Positions 1 through 9,576 of a DNA stretch of 64,000 nucleotides are shown here, piece after piece. The stretch covers positions 768,501 through 832,500 of the forward strand of contig NZ_CP011388.1 of assembly GCF_001644605.1 (NCBI RefSeq), given 5' to 3'. The position numbers and the translations under genes are program-made. Source of the DNA: Paenibacillus swuensis. Lineage in GTDB: Bacteria; Bacillota; Bacilli; Paenibacillales; DY6. The notes below the pieces were generated by a model. That model saw nothing but the letters and a program-made list of their open reading frames with translations, had not been told where the DNA came from and did no database searches. Within the stretch, counting starts at the first letter, position 1, and every line of letters begins with the position of its first letter.

Positions 1-3000
1 CGCGACTTGCCCGGCGAACGGGATATTTTCCGGCGTACTGTAATTCGCGTTAAGCGCCGTTGGCGGCTGATCGAACACCGTCACTACTACGGTTGCAATG
101 GCCGTCGCGCCTGCAGGATCCGATACAACCACCGTGAACGCATCCGTGCCGATAAAGCCCGTGTTCGGTGTATAGATCAAGCTGCCGTCCGGATTGACTA
201 CAGCCGTACCGTTCACCGGACTTGCACCCAATGTGAATGTTAACGGGTCTCCGTTCGGATCTGTAGCGTTAACCTGGCTGCTTACGGCAATATTCTCCGG
301 CGTGCGTAATGCCAAATCGGATACGGTCGGAGGCAGATCATAGACCGTCACCGTCACTGTTGCTATGGCGGACAGACCGAACGGATCCGATACGATAATA
401 GTAAATGAATCAATGCCGATAAAATTCAAGTTCGGCGTGTACGTAAAGTTTCCGTCCGCAGCTACCACCGCTGTACCGTTCGTAGGCGGGGCATTCAGCG
501 TAATGGACAACGGATCGCCGTTCGGATCGCTTGCCGAAATTTGACCGTTGACGGCGAAGTTTTCCGGTGTAGATAAGGCAAGGTTCTGTGTGGATGGCGG
601 CAAGTCGAATACCGTGATGGTTACCATGGAGGCCACGACCCCGCCAAAGCCGTCATTGACCAACAAGGTAAACGTATCCGTGCCGACAAAACCAATATTC
701 GGTGTGTACGTGAAGGTACCGTCCGCGGCCACAACAGCCGCGCCGTTGGTTGCCGCGGAGTTTAACGTGAAGGTTAACGAATCGCCGTCCGGATCAAAGG
801 CTGTTACCTGACCTGATGTGACAATATTTTCGGGCGTGCTGATGTTTAAATTATTCGTAATCGGCGGCTGGTTAAATACAGTTACTGTGACAACCGACGT
901 CGCCGTTCCGCCTAAACCGTCGCTTATTGTTACCGTAAACGTGTCTGTTCCGATAAAGTTTAAGTTTGGTGTGTACGTAAACGTGCCGTCCGGATTAGCC
1001 ACGGCTGTTCCGTTCGCAGCAGGCACCGTTACCGCGTAAGTGAGCGGGTTTCCGTCCGGGTCTGTTGCCGGAACGGGGCCGCTGACCGCGACATTTCGCG
1101 GAGTGGATGCGGAAGTGTCCTGCGCGACAGGCGGGATGTTGGAAACGTTAACGGTAACGGTTCCTGTTGTTGAAGCCCCGTTATTGTCCGACACGACGAC
1201 AGTAAACGTATCCGTGCCAAGGAATCCCAGATTCGGCGTATACGTGAACGATCCGTCCGGATTCACAATCACCGTACCATTCGCCGGCGCGGCGCCGAGT
1301 GCGAACGTAATCGGATTCCCGTCCGGATCGGTCGCAATCACTTGACCGTTGACCGGAACATTCGTTGTCGTATTGACCGTCAGATCCTGCACAATCGGCG
1401 GCTGAGTTACAACATATACAGTCACCGTGGATACGGCGGTTCCGCCATTCGTATCTGTCACTAACACCGTAAATACGTCGCTGCCTACAAAACCGACATT
1501 GGACGTGTACGTAAACGTTCCGTCCGGATTCACAACCGCAACTCCATTCGCCGGCGCCGTATTCAATGTAAATACAATGGCATCGCCATTCGGATCGGTT
1601 GCCGGCACCTGTCCGTTGACTGGAGTATTTTCCTGCGCGTTGATAAATACGTTCTGGGTCACCGGCGGCAGGTTATACACCGTAACGGTTATATCCGATG
1701 AAGCGGAAGCCCCGAACGGATCCGACACGACCACCGTAAATGTGTCCACGCCTACAAAACCGGTATTGGGCGTGTACGTGAACGTACCATCCGGGTTTAC
1801 AACCGCAACCCCGTTCACCGGCACGGAATTCAATGCGAACGTCAACGGATCCCCGTTCGGATCGGTTGCCGTCACCTGACCGTTCACAGGGAAATTCTCT
1901 GGGGTAGAGAGGTTAATATTTTGCGTGATCGGCGGCATGTTGAATACATCTATTCTCACAGTCGCGATGGCCGAAGCCCCTGCGGGATCCGAGACCTTAT
2001 AGGTAAAGGCATCCGTTCCCACAAAGCCGGTATTCGGCGTGTAAGTGAACGTGCCGTTCGCGTTCATCACAGCAATTCCGTTCTCGGGAGCAGCATTCAA
2101 CGTGTACGTGAGCGGATCCCCGTTCGGATCCGAGGCCGTGACCTGCCCCGACACAGCGATACTCTGAGGGGTAGTCAAGGTTAAGTCCTGGGCTACCGGC
2201 GGGTTGTTGATGACCTCAATCCGGACGGTTCCGATGTCAGACAATCCGGCAGGATCCGAGACAAGAACGTTAAAGGCATCTGAACCGACGAACCCGAGGG
2301 CAGGCGTGTAGGTAAACGTCCCGTCCGGATTCACCACAGCGGTGCCGTTTAACGGCGCGGTATAGAGCACGAAGGTTAACGGGTCTCCGTCCGGATCTGT
2401 GGCGTTGACCGTACCGCTGACCGGAAAATTCTCAGGTGTTGACAGAGCTACATCCTGGGCTACAGGCGGCTGGTCAAACACAGTGATCCGGATGGTTGCA
2501 ATATCCGACAACCCAAACGGATCCGAAACGATCACGTTGATAATGTCCGTCCCGATAAAGCCCGCATTCGGCGTGTACGTAAACGTACCGTTCAGATTGA
2601 CCACGGCCACACCGTTCGACGGCCCGGAAAATAAGGTGAAGGTTAACGGATCCCCGTTCGGATCCGACGCTGTCACCGTACCGCTGACGGGTATATTTTC
2701 AGGTGTGGACAGATCCATGTCCTGGGCCGCCGGAGGTTGATCGAAGACATCAACCGTCACGGTACCGATATCTGTTTCACCCGTAGGATCGGCTACGATA
2801 TACGTGAAGGAAACAATGCCTACAAATCCGATAGCCGGGGTGTACGTGAACGTGCCATCCGGGTTTACAACAACCGTGCCGGATGTCGGAGCGGAGTTCA
2901 GCGCGTACGTCAACGGATCGCCGTTCGGATCCGTAGCCACAACCTTGCCGCTTACCGGCAAATTCTCCGGCGTACTGACACTATAGTCCTGCGCGATAGG

Positions 3001-4080
3001 CGGCAGGTCGAACACGGAAATGATTACGGTAGCGGAATCATTCTGTCCGAACGGATCGGCTACCAAAAATGTGAATGAATCACTGCCCACAAAACCGGTA
3101 GCCGGGGTGTACGTAAACGTGCCGTCCGCATTAAACAGAACGGTCCCGTTCGTCGGATTGGAACTTAACGAGAAAACAAGAGGATCCCCGTTCGGATCTG
3201 AAGCGGTCACAGTTCCGCTAATCGGAAAGTTCTCCGGAGTTGTAATCGTAAGATCTTGCGCAACCGGCGGCAGATCAAACACGTTGATTGTCACGGTGGA
3301 AATTACGGATGCGCCGTTGGAGTCTGTCACCAACGCCGTAAACGTGTCTGTTCCGACAAAACCAAGCGCAGGCGTATACGTGAAACCTCCCGTCGGTGTC
3401 ACAATCACCGTTCCGTTAATCGGCGATGAATTTAACGTAAAGGTTAGCGGGTCGCCATCCGGGTCAACCGCCGTAATTTGTCCGCTGATGGCGATATTCT
3501 CCGGCGTCGAAATCGTAACGCTCTCCGCTGTTGGGGATTGGTTATAGACGGTGATCCTTACGGTGGATATGACGGCTGCTCCGTTCTGATCCACTACCGC
3601 GACGGTAAACGAATCCGTGCCCAGGAAACCCGCGTTCGGCGTATAATTGAACGTTCCGTCGGGATTTACAATAACGGTTCCGCTGGTAGGCGAGGAATTG
3701 AGTCTGAACGTCAGAGCGTCACCGTTCGGGTCTGTCGCTGTTACCTGACCGCTCAGGGATTGATTCAACGGCGTCTGAAACTCGAGATCGGAAGTAACCG
3801 GGGGCTGATTCGTCACCACAATGGTAATTGTCGAAATAGCCGTTCCGCCTTGCCCATCATCCACCAAGACGGTAAAGGAATCCATGCCGACGAAGAACGG
3901 ATTAGGCGCATAGGTGAACGTTCCGTCCAGATTCACGGTGGCCGCACCGTTGGAAGGCGGTGTATTCAGCGAAAACTCAATCGGATCGAAATCCGGATCG
4001 GAACCGGTAACCTGACCGGATGCAGACAGGTTCTCCGGTGTTTCGAACGTGTAATTCTGCGTGACAGGCGGCCGGTTCCC
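1..4080 (-). repeat. Fifteen coding tandem repeats, period about 267 bp (89 codons)
   Basis: On the plus strand the hallmark cc(g/a)t(t/c)cgg(a/g)tc recurs near 250, 520, 788, 1052, 1320, 1588, 1855, 2122, 2390, 2654, 2921, 3190, 3457, 3722 and, in diverged form, 3990. It corresponds to the protein motif DPxGDP on the minus strand. Units are similar but not identical, and the array probably continues past the left edge. Confidence 0.85.
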
Positions 4081-5484
4081 GACTTGCGTATTCACGCCGT
4101 TGGATGCCCCGTTTCCCGGCGTGACAGGCGAGCCCGGAAAGCTCTGGTACGAATAGTTAATGAATGCGATGTTAGCCAGATTGGAGCCCGCAGGCCGGGA
4201 TACAACGCTCACGCTGTATCTGACGGTCGCTGAACCTCCTGGCGCGATGGTACCCAAACTAACACCCGATTCGGGCGTTACTCCGGGTTGATTAACACCG
4301 TTAATGGAAAGGCTGTTAGGCACAAAATTGCTATTGTCAGGCAAGGAGTCACTTAACAGCACAAAGTCAGCCGATGCCGTTCCCACATTTCTTGCTGTAA
4401 CGGTGTAGGTAATCGATTCTCCGACCAGCACCATGGCTGCGCTAGCTGTTTTTGTCGCCGTGAACAAAGGCGCGTTCACATCCACCTGAAGTCCCAGTCC
4501 GTTAATAACATAAACATCCCCCGTTGATGTCCCTTGCAGAGATGCGGAAGTCTGAGAATTTCTCAACAGGGCGCTGACGTCAACGTTTGTAATATCCCAT
4601 CCTTGCCGCTTACCGATTTCATTCGTTCCAGGCGGATGATTTAAGTGGCCGAACGTACCGCTTGTGTCCAATAAACCGTTATCCCCGTTAATTTGCGAAC
4701 AAAAGAAATTACTAATCGGATTATTGGGCCCAGCGATGGGCTGCAAACCGTTTGCATTAGGCCCGAAACGCATCTGGTCCCCCGTAATACCCGCATCTCC
4801 TTCTTGTGCGGAGACCATTAAGCGGCCTGTGACCGCGCCTGTGACCGGCGTCAAAAAGCCGCTGACGGTAGCGATATTCCCTGCCACCGCGTTCACTAGC
4901 TCCGCTCCCGCGAAGATGGTCATGTTGCGTGAGGGTAACGTAGGATTTGCATAGATGACTGCCAGCGTCCATCCGCAATTGTTCTCAGAATTGTTTAATG
5001 GCGCGACAATACCCGGAATGCTTCCGCAACGATAAGCACCCGGACCTCCTTGTTGCACAAGAGAAGTTACATTAGCTGAACGGGTATAATAGGTACGCAG
5101 CGGCGCTAGATTAAAGGCAGTCGCCGGGTCGGGAGCTACCGTAAAAATTCCTGATGGAGTTGTAAATCTGATAGAATCATTGATACGATCGAGCACTGTG
5201 ACGTTCCCAAAGGCGTAACTTGCACCCCAGATTAACTCCGCGTATAACACGGTGCTGAGGGTTGGCATACGCAAGAAGGCCAGAGATTCATTTAATCGAT
5301 AGTCCAGTGTGGTGCCTGCAGGAAAGTTGGTTGCCCGCAGCGAGGAGTTTAAAGTAATAAAAGCGCCTATGGAATCACGTAAACCCTGGTTGTTGGTGCT
5401 TAACTCCTTACTTAATCCCATCGTATTTCCGGTGAATGTCACCGCACCATTGCGTGTGGTGTTAAACCTCGTAATATAAGGCAT
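1..5484 (-). CDS. Giant repeat protein: DUF11-like region plus 15 bacterial Ig/cadherin-like repeats (3' end outside window)
   Basis: The open frame runs from an ATG at 5484 (preceded by GGGAGGAACAC) through the left edge, giving at least 1828 residues. The start, MPYITRFNTTRNGAVTFTGN, has no signal peptide or membrane segment. Roughly the first 330 residues form a unique N-terminal region, followed by a DUF11-like segment (TKTASAAMVLVGESITYTVTARN). Then come fifteen repeats of about 89 residues of the type PENxxxSGQVTATDPxGDPLTFxLNxxPxNG...GTFTYTPNxGFVGTDSFTVxVxDxxG, the PF17963 bacterial Ig/cadherin-like pattern. The repeat spacing at DNA level is about 267 bp, so the frame never breaks. 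Proteins of this build are usually cell-surface or spore-surface adhesins. How it is exported without a visible signal is unclear. The many small plus-strand frames here are its antisense shadows. Confidence 0.85.
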   Translation of the reverse strand, partial: MPYITRFNTTRNGAVTFTGNTMGLSKELSTNNQGLRDSIGAFITLNSSLRATNFPAGTTLDYRLNESLAFLRMPTLSTVLYAELIWGASYAFGNVTVLDRINDSIRFTTPSGIFTVAPDPATAFNLAPLRTYYTRSANVTSLVQQGGPGAYRCGSIPGIVAPLNNSENNCGWTLAVIYANPTLPSRNMTIFAGAELVNAVAGNIATVSGFLTPVTGAVTGRLMVSAQEGDAGITGDQMRFGPNANGLQPIAGPNNPISNFFCSQINGDNGLLDTSGTFGHLNHPPGTNEIGKRQGWDITNVDVSALLRNSQTSASLQGTSTGDVYVINGLGLQVDVNAPLFTATKTASAAMVLVGESITYTVTARNVGTASADFVLLSDSLPDNSNFVPNSLSINGVNQPGVTPESGVSLGTIAPGGSATVRYSVSVVSRPAGSNLANIAFINYSYQSFPGSPVTPGNGASNGVNTQVGNRPPVTQNYTFETPENLSASGQVTGSDPDFDPIEFSLNTPPSNGAATVNLDGTFTYAPNPFFVGMDSFTVLVDDGQGGTAISTITIVVTNQPPVTSDLEFQTPLNQSLSGQVTATDPNGDALTFRLNSSPTSGTVIVNPDGTFNYTPNAGFLGTDSFTVAVVDQNGAAVISTVRITVYNQSPTAESVTISTPENIAISGQITAVDPDGDPLTFTLNSSPINGTVIVTPTGGFTYTPALGFVGTDTFTALVTDSNGASVISTVTINVFDLPPVAQDLTITTPENFPISGTVTASDPNGDPLVFSLSSNPTNGTVLFNADGTFTYTPATGFVGSDSFTFLVADPFGQNDSATVIISVFDLPPIAQDYSVSTPENLPVSGKVVATDPNGDPLTYALNSAPTSGTVVVNPDGTFTYTPAIGFVGIVSFTYIVADPTGETDIGTVTVDVFDQPPAAQDMDLSTPENIPVSGTVTASDPNGDPLTFTLFSGPSNGVAVVNLNGTFTYTPNAGFIGTDIINVIVSDPFGLSDIATIRITVFDQPPVAQDVALSTPENFPVSGTVNATDPDGDPLTFVLYTAPLNGTAVVNPDGTFTYTPALGFVGSDAFNVLVSDPAGLSDIGTVRIEVINNPPVAQDLTLTTPQSIAVSGQVTASDPNGDPLTYTLNAAPENGIAVMNANGTFTYTPNTGFVGTDAFTYKVSDPAGASAIATVRIDVFNMPPITQNINLSTPENFPVNGQVTATDPNGDPLTFALNSVPVNGVAVVNPDGTFTYTPNTGFVGVDTFTVVVSDPFGASASSDITVTVYNLPPVTQNVFINAQENTPVNGQVPATDPNGDAIVFTLNTAPANGVAVVNPDGTFTYTSNVGFVGSDVFTVLVTDTNGGTAVSTVTVYVVTQPPIVQDLTVNTTTNVPVNGQVIATDPDGNPITFALGAAPANGTVIVNPDGSFTYTPNLGFLGTDTFTVVVSDNNGASTTGTVTVNVSNIPPVAQDTSASTPRNVAVSGPVPATDPDGNPLTYAVTVPAANGTAVANPDGTFTYTPNLNFIGTDTFTVTISDGLGGTATSVVTVTVFNQPPITNNLNISTPENIVTSGQVTAFDPDGDSLTFTLNSAATNGAAVVAADGTFTYTPNIGFVGTDTFTLLVNDGFGGVVASMVTITVFDLPPSTQNLALSTPENFAVNGQISASDPNGDPLSITLNAPPTNGTAVVAADGNFTYTPNLNFIGIDSFTIIVSDPFGLSAIATVTVTVYDLPPTVSDLALRTPENIAVSSQVNATDPNGDPLTFTLGASPVNGTAVVNPDGSLIYTPNTGFIGTDAFTVVVSDPAGATAIATVVVTVFDQPPTALNANYSTPENIPFAGQVA

Positions 5485-5562
5485 GTGTTCCTCCCAGAAT
5501 AAATTCTTGAAAATTATGGATAATGATACATACCTATTCGGAGGGCTTTTCCAATGTGTGCA

Positions 5563-5596
5563 TAAAAAAACTCCCCTATCCGAAGATAAAGGAGTT
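5563..5596 (-). terminator. Rho-independent terminator of the siderophore-binding protein gene
   Basis: On the minus strand a 12-bp stem (AACTCCTTTATC paired with GATAGGGGAGTT, two G-U pairs) closes on a TTCG tetraloop and is followed by seven T residues. It lies just after the stop codon at 5624. Confidence 0.9.
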
Positions 5597-5623
5597 CGTT
5601 TCATATGCTATTTTGCCAATAAA

Positions 5624-6628
5624 TTACATCGGCTGTCCTGTCAGACTTTCTACAATAAATTTCAATTGACCTTCCATGGAAATCGGGTCGTTGAAGTAAT
5701 AACCGATCGGGTGAATGTTGAACACGTTGCCGCTCTTGACTGCGGGAAGGTTTTTCCACACCGGGGTGTTGTACACTTCGCTTCCGTCCTTCTCCATCGA
5801 CCAAGAACTGGTGAACATATAATCTCCGGCAAAATCAGGCACTTTCTCCAAAGAAACTGTCGCGTATCCCGGCCCTTTGTCAATCGTCTCCGCTTTCGTC
5901 AACGCGGTTGAGTTCAATCCAAGCTCACCGTAGATGATCTCGCCGCCGCGGCCGAATTTATCGCCGAACACATATACGTTCTTCGCGTCGATTTGCATAA
6001 TGGAAATGGTCTTGTCGCCAACCGCTTCTTGAACTTTAGGCTTCACTTCGGCGATTTTCGTTTCCCATGAGGTCAGCCAAGCTTCAGCCTGATCCAGCGT
6101 TCCGGTCATACGCCCAAATTCCCGTAATTGCTCTTTATAGTTCAACTTACCGAATTCAATAAGTACAGTCGGAGCGATTTTCTTCATGGCCTCCACACTG
6201 TTGGGATCCCAAGTCAGGATGAGGTCCGGTTGCAATGCCAGGATTTTCTCCGCGGACTTGCCGTCTCCCAGGTTCTCCACGCCATCCAACAACCCTTCGT
6301 AGAAAGGATTCTGGAAAGAATAGTTGGATACCCCTACAGGTTTAATGCCAAGCTGTTGGAAATAACCGAAGTAGTCCGCCAATAACACAATTCTCTTCGG
6401 ATTCTTGGGAATTTCAACATCGCCGTTGGCCGCTTTATAAACTACTGTGCCGGTTTCATCCCCGCTTTGCGCATTTCCGTTCGCTGCATTGTTACCGTTC
6501 TTTGCGCTGTTGCCATTCGTATTGTTCTTCTCGGCTCCCCCGCCGCAAGCGGCCAACACCAGGATTAGGATCAGGGTCAGCATGGTGCCGACGTAAGTTT
6601 TGTAAGTTCTTGTATTCGACTTGTTCAA
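5624..6628 (-). CDS. Iron-siderophore ABC transporter substrate-binding lipoprotein
   Basis: FepB/FhuD-type periplasmic-binding fold lipoprotein of 334 residues that captures ferric siderophore outside the membrane. The N-terminus reads MNKSNTRTYKTYVGTML followed by a hydrophobic stretch ending LVLAACGGG, a lipobox with the acylated Cys. An Asn/Gly-rich linker follows, then PKNPKRIVLLADYFGYFQQLGIKPVGVS and QPDLILTWDPNSVEAMKKIAPTV, typical of the family. I chose the TTG at 6628 (preceded by AGGGGCG) because the longer ATG frame starting at 6694 would begin inside the promoter and Fur box. No permease or ATPase gene is adjacent, so it probably works with FecCD-type partners encoded elsewhere. 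Confidence 0.88.
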   Translation of the reverse strand: MNKSNTRTYKTYVGTMLTLILILVLAACGGGAEKNNTNGNSAKNGNNAANGNAQSGDETGTVVYKAANGDVEIPKNPKRIVLLADYFGYFQQLGIKPVGVSNYSFQNPFYEGLLDGVENLGDGKSAEKILALQPDLILTWDPNSVEAMKKIAPTVLIEFGKLNYKEQLREFGRMTGTLDQAEAWLTSWETKIAEVKPKVQEAVGDKTISIMQIDAKNVYVFGDKFGRGGEIIYGELGLNSTALTKAETIDKGPGYATVSLEKVPDFAGDYMFTSSWSMEKDGSEVYNTPVWKNLPAVKSGNVFNIHPIGYYFNDPISMEGQLKFIVESLTGQPM

Positions 6629-6651
6629 CGTATTCGCCCCTATTTCATCAA

Positions 6652-6681
6652 AGTATAATTGATAACAATTATCATTATCAA
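6652..6681 (-). promoter_or_regulatory. SigA-type promoter with overlapping Fur box
   Basis: Minus strand: -35 TTGATA (6676-6681), 18-bp spacer, -10 TATACT (6652-6657). The spacer and -35 hold the Fur-type palindrome TGATAATGATAATTGTTATCA (6660-6680), close to the 7-1-7 consensus. Fur with iron bound would block polymerase directly, so the downstream binding-protein gene should be induced by iron starvation. Confidence 0.85.
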
Positions 6682-6761
6682 CTGAATTGTACACGAACCG
6701 GGCGAATAGATCAAGCCCTAATCCGCCTGGGTAATTTTTACTTTAGCTTCCTTCATTATTC

Positions 6762-8000
6762 TTAGTCAAAATTTCGGATCGCCGGCACCCATAACGCGCA
6801 AGCCGCGATCAACAGACCGCCCAAAGCGAGTAACACCATGGTCGCCTGTCCGCCAATCCAATCCGCTAAACCGCCTACAGCCAAATACCCCAGCGGCAAC
6901 AGCGCAAAGGAACCGAGCAGATCAATACTCGCTACCCGTCCAAAGGCTTCTTCAGGCACGAGTTCTTGCAGGCTCGTTTCCCAAACCAGTCCGAACAGCA
7001 TCATCCCGAACCCTTCAACAGCCATGAGCGCTACCAAACCCGGTCCCCACGCCACGAACGGCAGGAACAGCAAAGCGACTCCGCTGATGATGACGCCTCC
7101 GTAAGCCAACCAACCGCGTTTGCGCCAAGACGTTCTGGATCCGAACAGCAATGCGGCGATCACCCCGCCCACACCTGCAAAAGTCACGCCTAATCCATAG
7201 AGGAAGGGAGTGAATCCATGATGGATTTTGAACAACCAGGGCACAAGAATCAGAACAATACCGCTGAAAAAAATGTTAAGCACAGAAAATACAGCAATCG
7301 TAATCCACAACCACGGATGACCCTTCAGGATGATAAATCCCGTCGCCAAATCACTCTTCCACCCTATCTTGGATTTGATTAGTCTTTTCGTCCCTAAATC
7401 GCGAATAAACCATAGGCAACAAAGAGAGATGAGGTATGTTATCGCGTCAATCCCGTAACCCACGCCTGCGGACACATAGGAAATTAACAATCCTCCGATG
7501 GCCGGCCCCAGAAGCCTGACCCCTTGATGACTGACCTGAGTGAGCGCATTGGCCGCGTTACGTATGTCAGGTGTAAACACCCTTGCGCGCATTGCGGAAT
7601 AGGCAGGTTGAAACAGTCCTTCCATGAAACCGTACACCGCCATGAAGCTATATAACAGGGGTAAAGTCATCCGGTCTTGAAGCAGCAGAAACATCATCCC
7701 CAACATCATCACACAACGAACGGCATCCGCGGCAACCATGACTCCGATCCGGTTCATTCGGTCCACCATCAGTCCGGCAACGGGAAGCATCAATACATAA
7801 GGAAGCATGTAAACGGCCATCACGGTGCCCATAACCACTTTGGAACCTGTTAAAGCGTATACGACCATAGGCAAAATAACCATGGAAATTGAGCTTCCGA
7901 GCACCGAAAATAATTGACCCAGCCAAAGATACCTGAACGGTCTGGATTGTCTGACGGGTTGGAACAGGTTGTTGAAATAATTCAATGTGTTGTGACTCAC
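6762..8000 (-). CDS. MFS transporter (MFS_3/EntS-like exporter type)
   Basis: 412 residues with about 12 hydrophobic segments. The N-terminus contains FRYLWLGQLFSVLGSSIS, followed by MVDRMNRIGVMVAADAVRC, the loop 2-3 signature of MFS exporters; HQGVRLLGPAIGG and EAFGRVASIDLLGSFALLPLGYLAVG are typical of the enterobactin-exporter/macrolide-efflux branch. Translation starts at GTG 8000, 11 nt after GAGGGG. It lies upstream of the iron-siderophore binding protein in the same orientation but has its own promoter, so a siderophore-export role is suggested by neighbourhood only. A drug exporter is the main alternative. Confidence 0.8.
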   Translation of the reverse strand: MSHNTLNYFNNLFQPVRQSRPFRYLWLGQLFSVLGSSISMVILPMVVYALTGSKVVMGTVMAVYMLPYVLMLPVAGLMVDRMNRIGVMVAADAVRCVMMLGMMFLLLQDRMTLPLLYSFMAVYGFMEGLFQPAYSAMRARVFTPDIRNAANALTQVSHQGVRLLGPAIGGLLISYVSAGVGYGIDAITYLISLCCLWFIRDLGTKRLIKSKIGWKSDLATGFIILKGHPWLWITIAVFSVLNIFFSGIVLILVPWLFKIHHGFTPFLYGLGVTFAGVGGVIAALLFGSRTSWRKRGWLAYGGVIISGVALLFLPFVAWGPGLVALMAVEGFGMMLFGLVWETSLQELVPEEAFGRVASIDLLGSFALLPLGYLAVGGLADWIGGQATMVLLALGGLLIAACALWVPAIRNFD

Positions 8001-8032
8001 AGGTATGTACGCCCCTCAATGTGTTTCCATTC

Positions 8033-8061
8033 ACTCTACCCGCGAATGTATTCACGGTCAA
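8033..8061 (-). promoter_or_regulatory. Probable SigA promoter of the MFS gene
   Basis: Minus strand TTGACC (8056-8061), 17-bp spacer, TAGAGT (8033-8038). The predicted start falls about 25 nt before the GTG start codon, leaving room for the GAGGGG ribosome site at 8012-8017. Confidence 0.5.
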
Positions 8062-8114
8062 TCCTAGAGTTTAATCCCGTCAAATTATGCTTCGCATGAT
8101 TCTTATAGGGTTAA

Positions 8115-8144
8115 TTGTTTATGGTATTAACTTTTTGGTAAAAT
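8115..8144 (+). promoter_or_regulatory. Candidate promoter of the glycosylation operon
   Basis: TTGTTT (8115-8120), 18-bp spacer, TAAAAT (8139-8144). It lies 116 bp before the first gene of the operon in an AT-rich divergent intergenic region. The match is moderate and other starts are possible. Confidence 0.35.
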
Positions 8145-8259
8145 GATACATTATGTAGCAGTCAAAAAATAAATTATACTGAAAGTGATCCAGATTTCTG
8201 TTTTATACGAACTTACACATAATCGAGAACGTACGGGTTTTATAAAATAAGGAGACCTT

Positions 8260-9576
8260 ATGAAAATTATTCTACTTTCAGGAGGAACAGGCAAAAGGCT
8301 TTGGCCCCTTTCGACTAAAGGTAGGTCCAAACAATATATGAAGCTGCTGACCGGTTCTGATGAAACCAGCCTCTCCATGGCTCAACAAACGATGCGACAG
8401 TTAGAGAAACTGGGGCTTGCCGAGGATGTCGTTGTCGCCACGACCAAGAACCAGCTAGGACTGTTGTATGAACAACTGGGTTCCGAAATCCGGACCGTCG
8501 TGGAGCCGGAGCGGCGGGATACCTACCCTGCCGTTCTGCTCGCCGCAGCTTATCTGCATTCTGTGCTTCACACCCCGGCGGAAGAAACGATCGTCGTTCT
8601 TCCCATTGATCATATGGCTGACGCAAACTTCTATAGAACCCTATATGAACTGGAAGCCGTCATACGTTCGGGAAAGGCTAATCTTTGTTTAATCGGCACG
8701 AAGCCAAGCGCCCCTTTGTCCAAATACGGTTACATGGTTCCCCTTTCCGCGGATGAGGACGAACGAACAGATAAGAATGACTCATGCTTTCCCATCCACA
8801 GCTTTGTGGAAAAGCCTGACGAAGACACAGCTGAACGTCTAATCGCCCAAGGCGCTCTGTGGAATTGCGGCATCTTCGCCTTCCGTCTGTCCTATATGAT
8901 CAATCGTATTCCGCAGCATGATCTCGAGCCGGACTATGAAACACTAAAACTTAAATACCATCTGCTTCCCTCCGCCAGCTTTGATGTTCAGGTAGTCGAG
9001 CATGAGACCCGGTTGGCCGCGATTCGTTTCATCGGACGATGGGGAGATATCGGAACCTGGGATGCCCTTGTTGAGACGTTGGATCGTCCGGTGCTGGGTA
9101 ACGGCCTGGTTACGCCGGACTGCGCGCAAACCCAGATCGTCAACGAGTTGTCGATTCCTGTACTCGTGAGCGGAATCTCCGATGCCGTTGTTGTAGCAGG
9201 CTCCCAGGGCATTCTGGTAACAGCCCGCAACGCCTCAGCCGCCCTTAAGCCCTGGATTGACGCGGTAACCCAAGCGTCCCCCGCCAAGGAGACGACAGAA
9301 ACCGTGTGGCCGGAACATGTTAGCCCTGCGCCTTATCAGACCAATACGATTCATCTGTTCAAGGGACAGCTCCACGGTTTCAGCTTCTCCGACTCATGGA
9401 TCACGATCGGAATCGTTGTATCCGGACAAGGCATCGCCCGTGAAGCGAAGGATATTCGTACCGTATGTACAGGGCAGACATTCTATCCAAGTCATTCATG
9501 TACATTTGAACCTGAAACAGACTGCATCATCCTTGAGGTTCTTATATTTAACGAAGATAGGGGGGAAGTTCGATGA
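8260..9576 (+). CDS. manC: Mannose-1-phosphate guanylyltransferase-like nucleotidyltransferase
   Basis: 438 residues. The N-terminal pyrophosphorylase signature LSGGTGKRLWPLSTKGRSKQ binds the nucleotide; VLPIDHMAD, FVEKPDEDTA and NCGIFAF are the further conserved blocks of GDP-mannose pyrophosphorylases. The C-terminal ~90 residues look like a cupin-type module rather than a full phosphomannose isomerase, so only the guanylyltransferase half is expected: Man-1-P + GTP to GDP-mannose + PPi. Start ATG follows AAGGAGACCTT. It is the first gene of a six-gene operon (4-bp overlap with the next) and would supply the activated sugar for the GtrB-like transferase. Specificity for mannose over another sugar is inferred from family resemblance. 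Confidence 0.85.
   Translation: MKIILLSGGTGKRLWPLSTKGRSKQYMKLLTGSDETSLSMAQQTMRQLEKLGLAEDVVVATTKNQLGLLYEQLGSEIRTVVEPERRDTYPAVLLAAAYLHSVLHTPAEETIVVLPIDHMADANFYRTLYELEAVIRSGKANLCLIGTKPSAPLSKYGYMVPLSADEDERTDKNDSCFPIHSFVEKPDEDTAERLIAQGALWNCGIFAFRLSYMINRIPQHDLEPDYETLKLKYHLLPSASFDVQVVEHETRLAAIRFIGRWGDIGTWDALVETLDRPVLGNGLVTPDCAQTQIVNELSIPVLVSGISDAVVVAGSQGILVTARNASAALKPWIDAVTQASPAKETTETVWPEHVSPAPYQTNTIHLFKGQLHGFSFSDSWITIGIVVSGQGIAREAKDIRTVCTGQTFYPSHSCTFEPETDCIILEVLIFNEDRGEVR

Noticed and set aside
548-4233. Plus-strand frames of 73-251 residues rich in Val/Thr/Pro
   Set aside because: They are antisense shadows of the 89-residue Ig-like repeats encoded on the minus strand.
6629-6694. N-terminal extension (MYNSVDNDN...) of the siderophore-binding protein
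   Set aside because: It would encode the promoter/Fur box region; the TTG at 6628 has a ribosome site and gives a normal lipoprotein signal peptide.
8220-8240. LexA-like box (GAGAACGTACGGG) before manC
   Set aside because: The right half-site does not match GTTYC; only the GAAC half is present.
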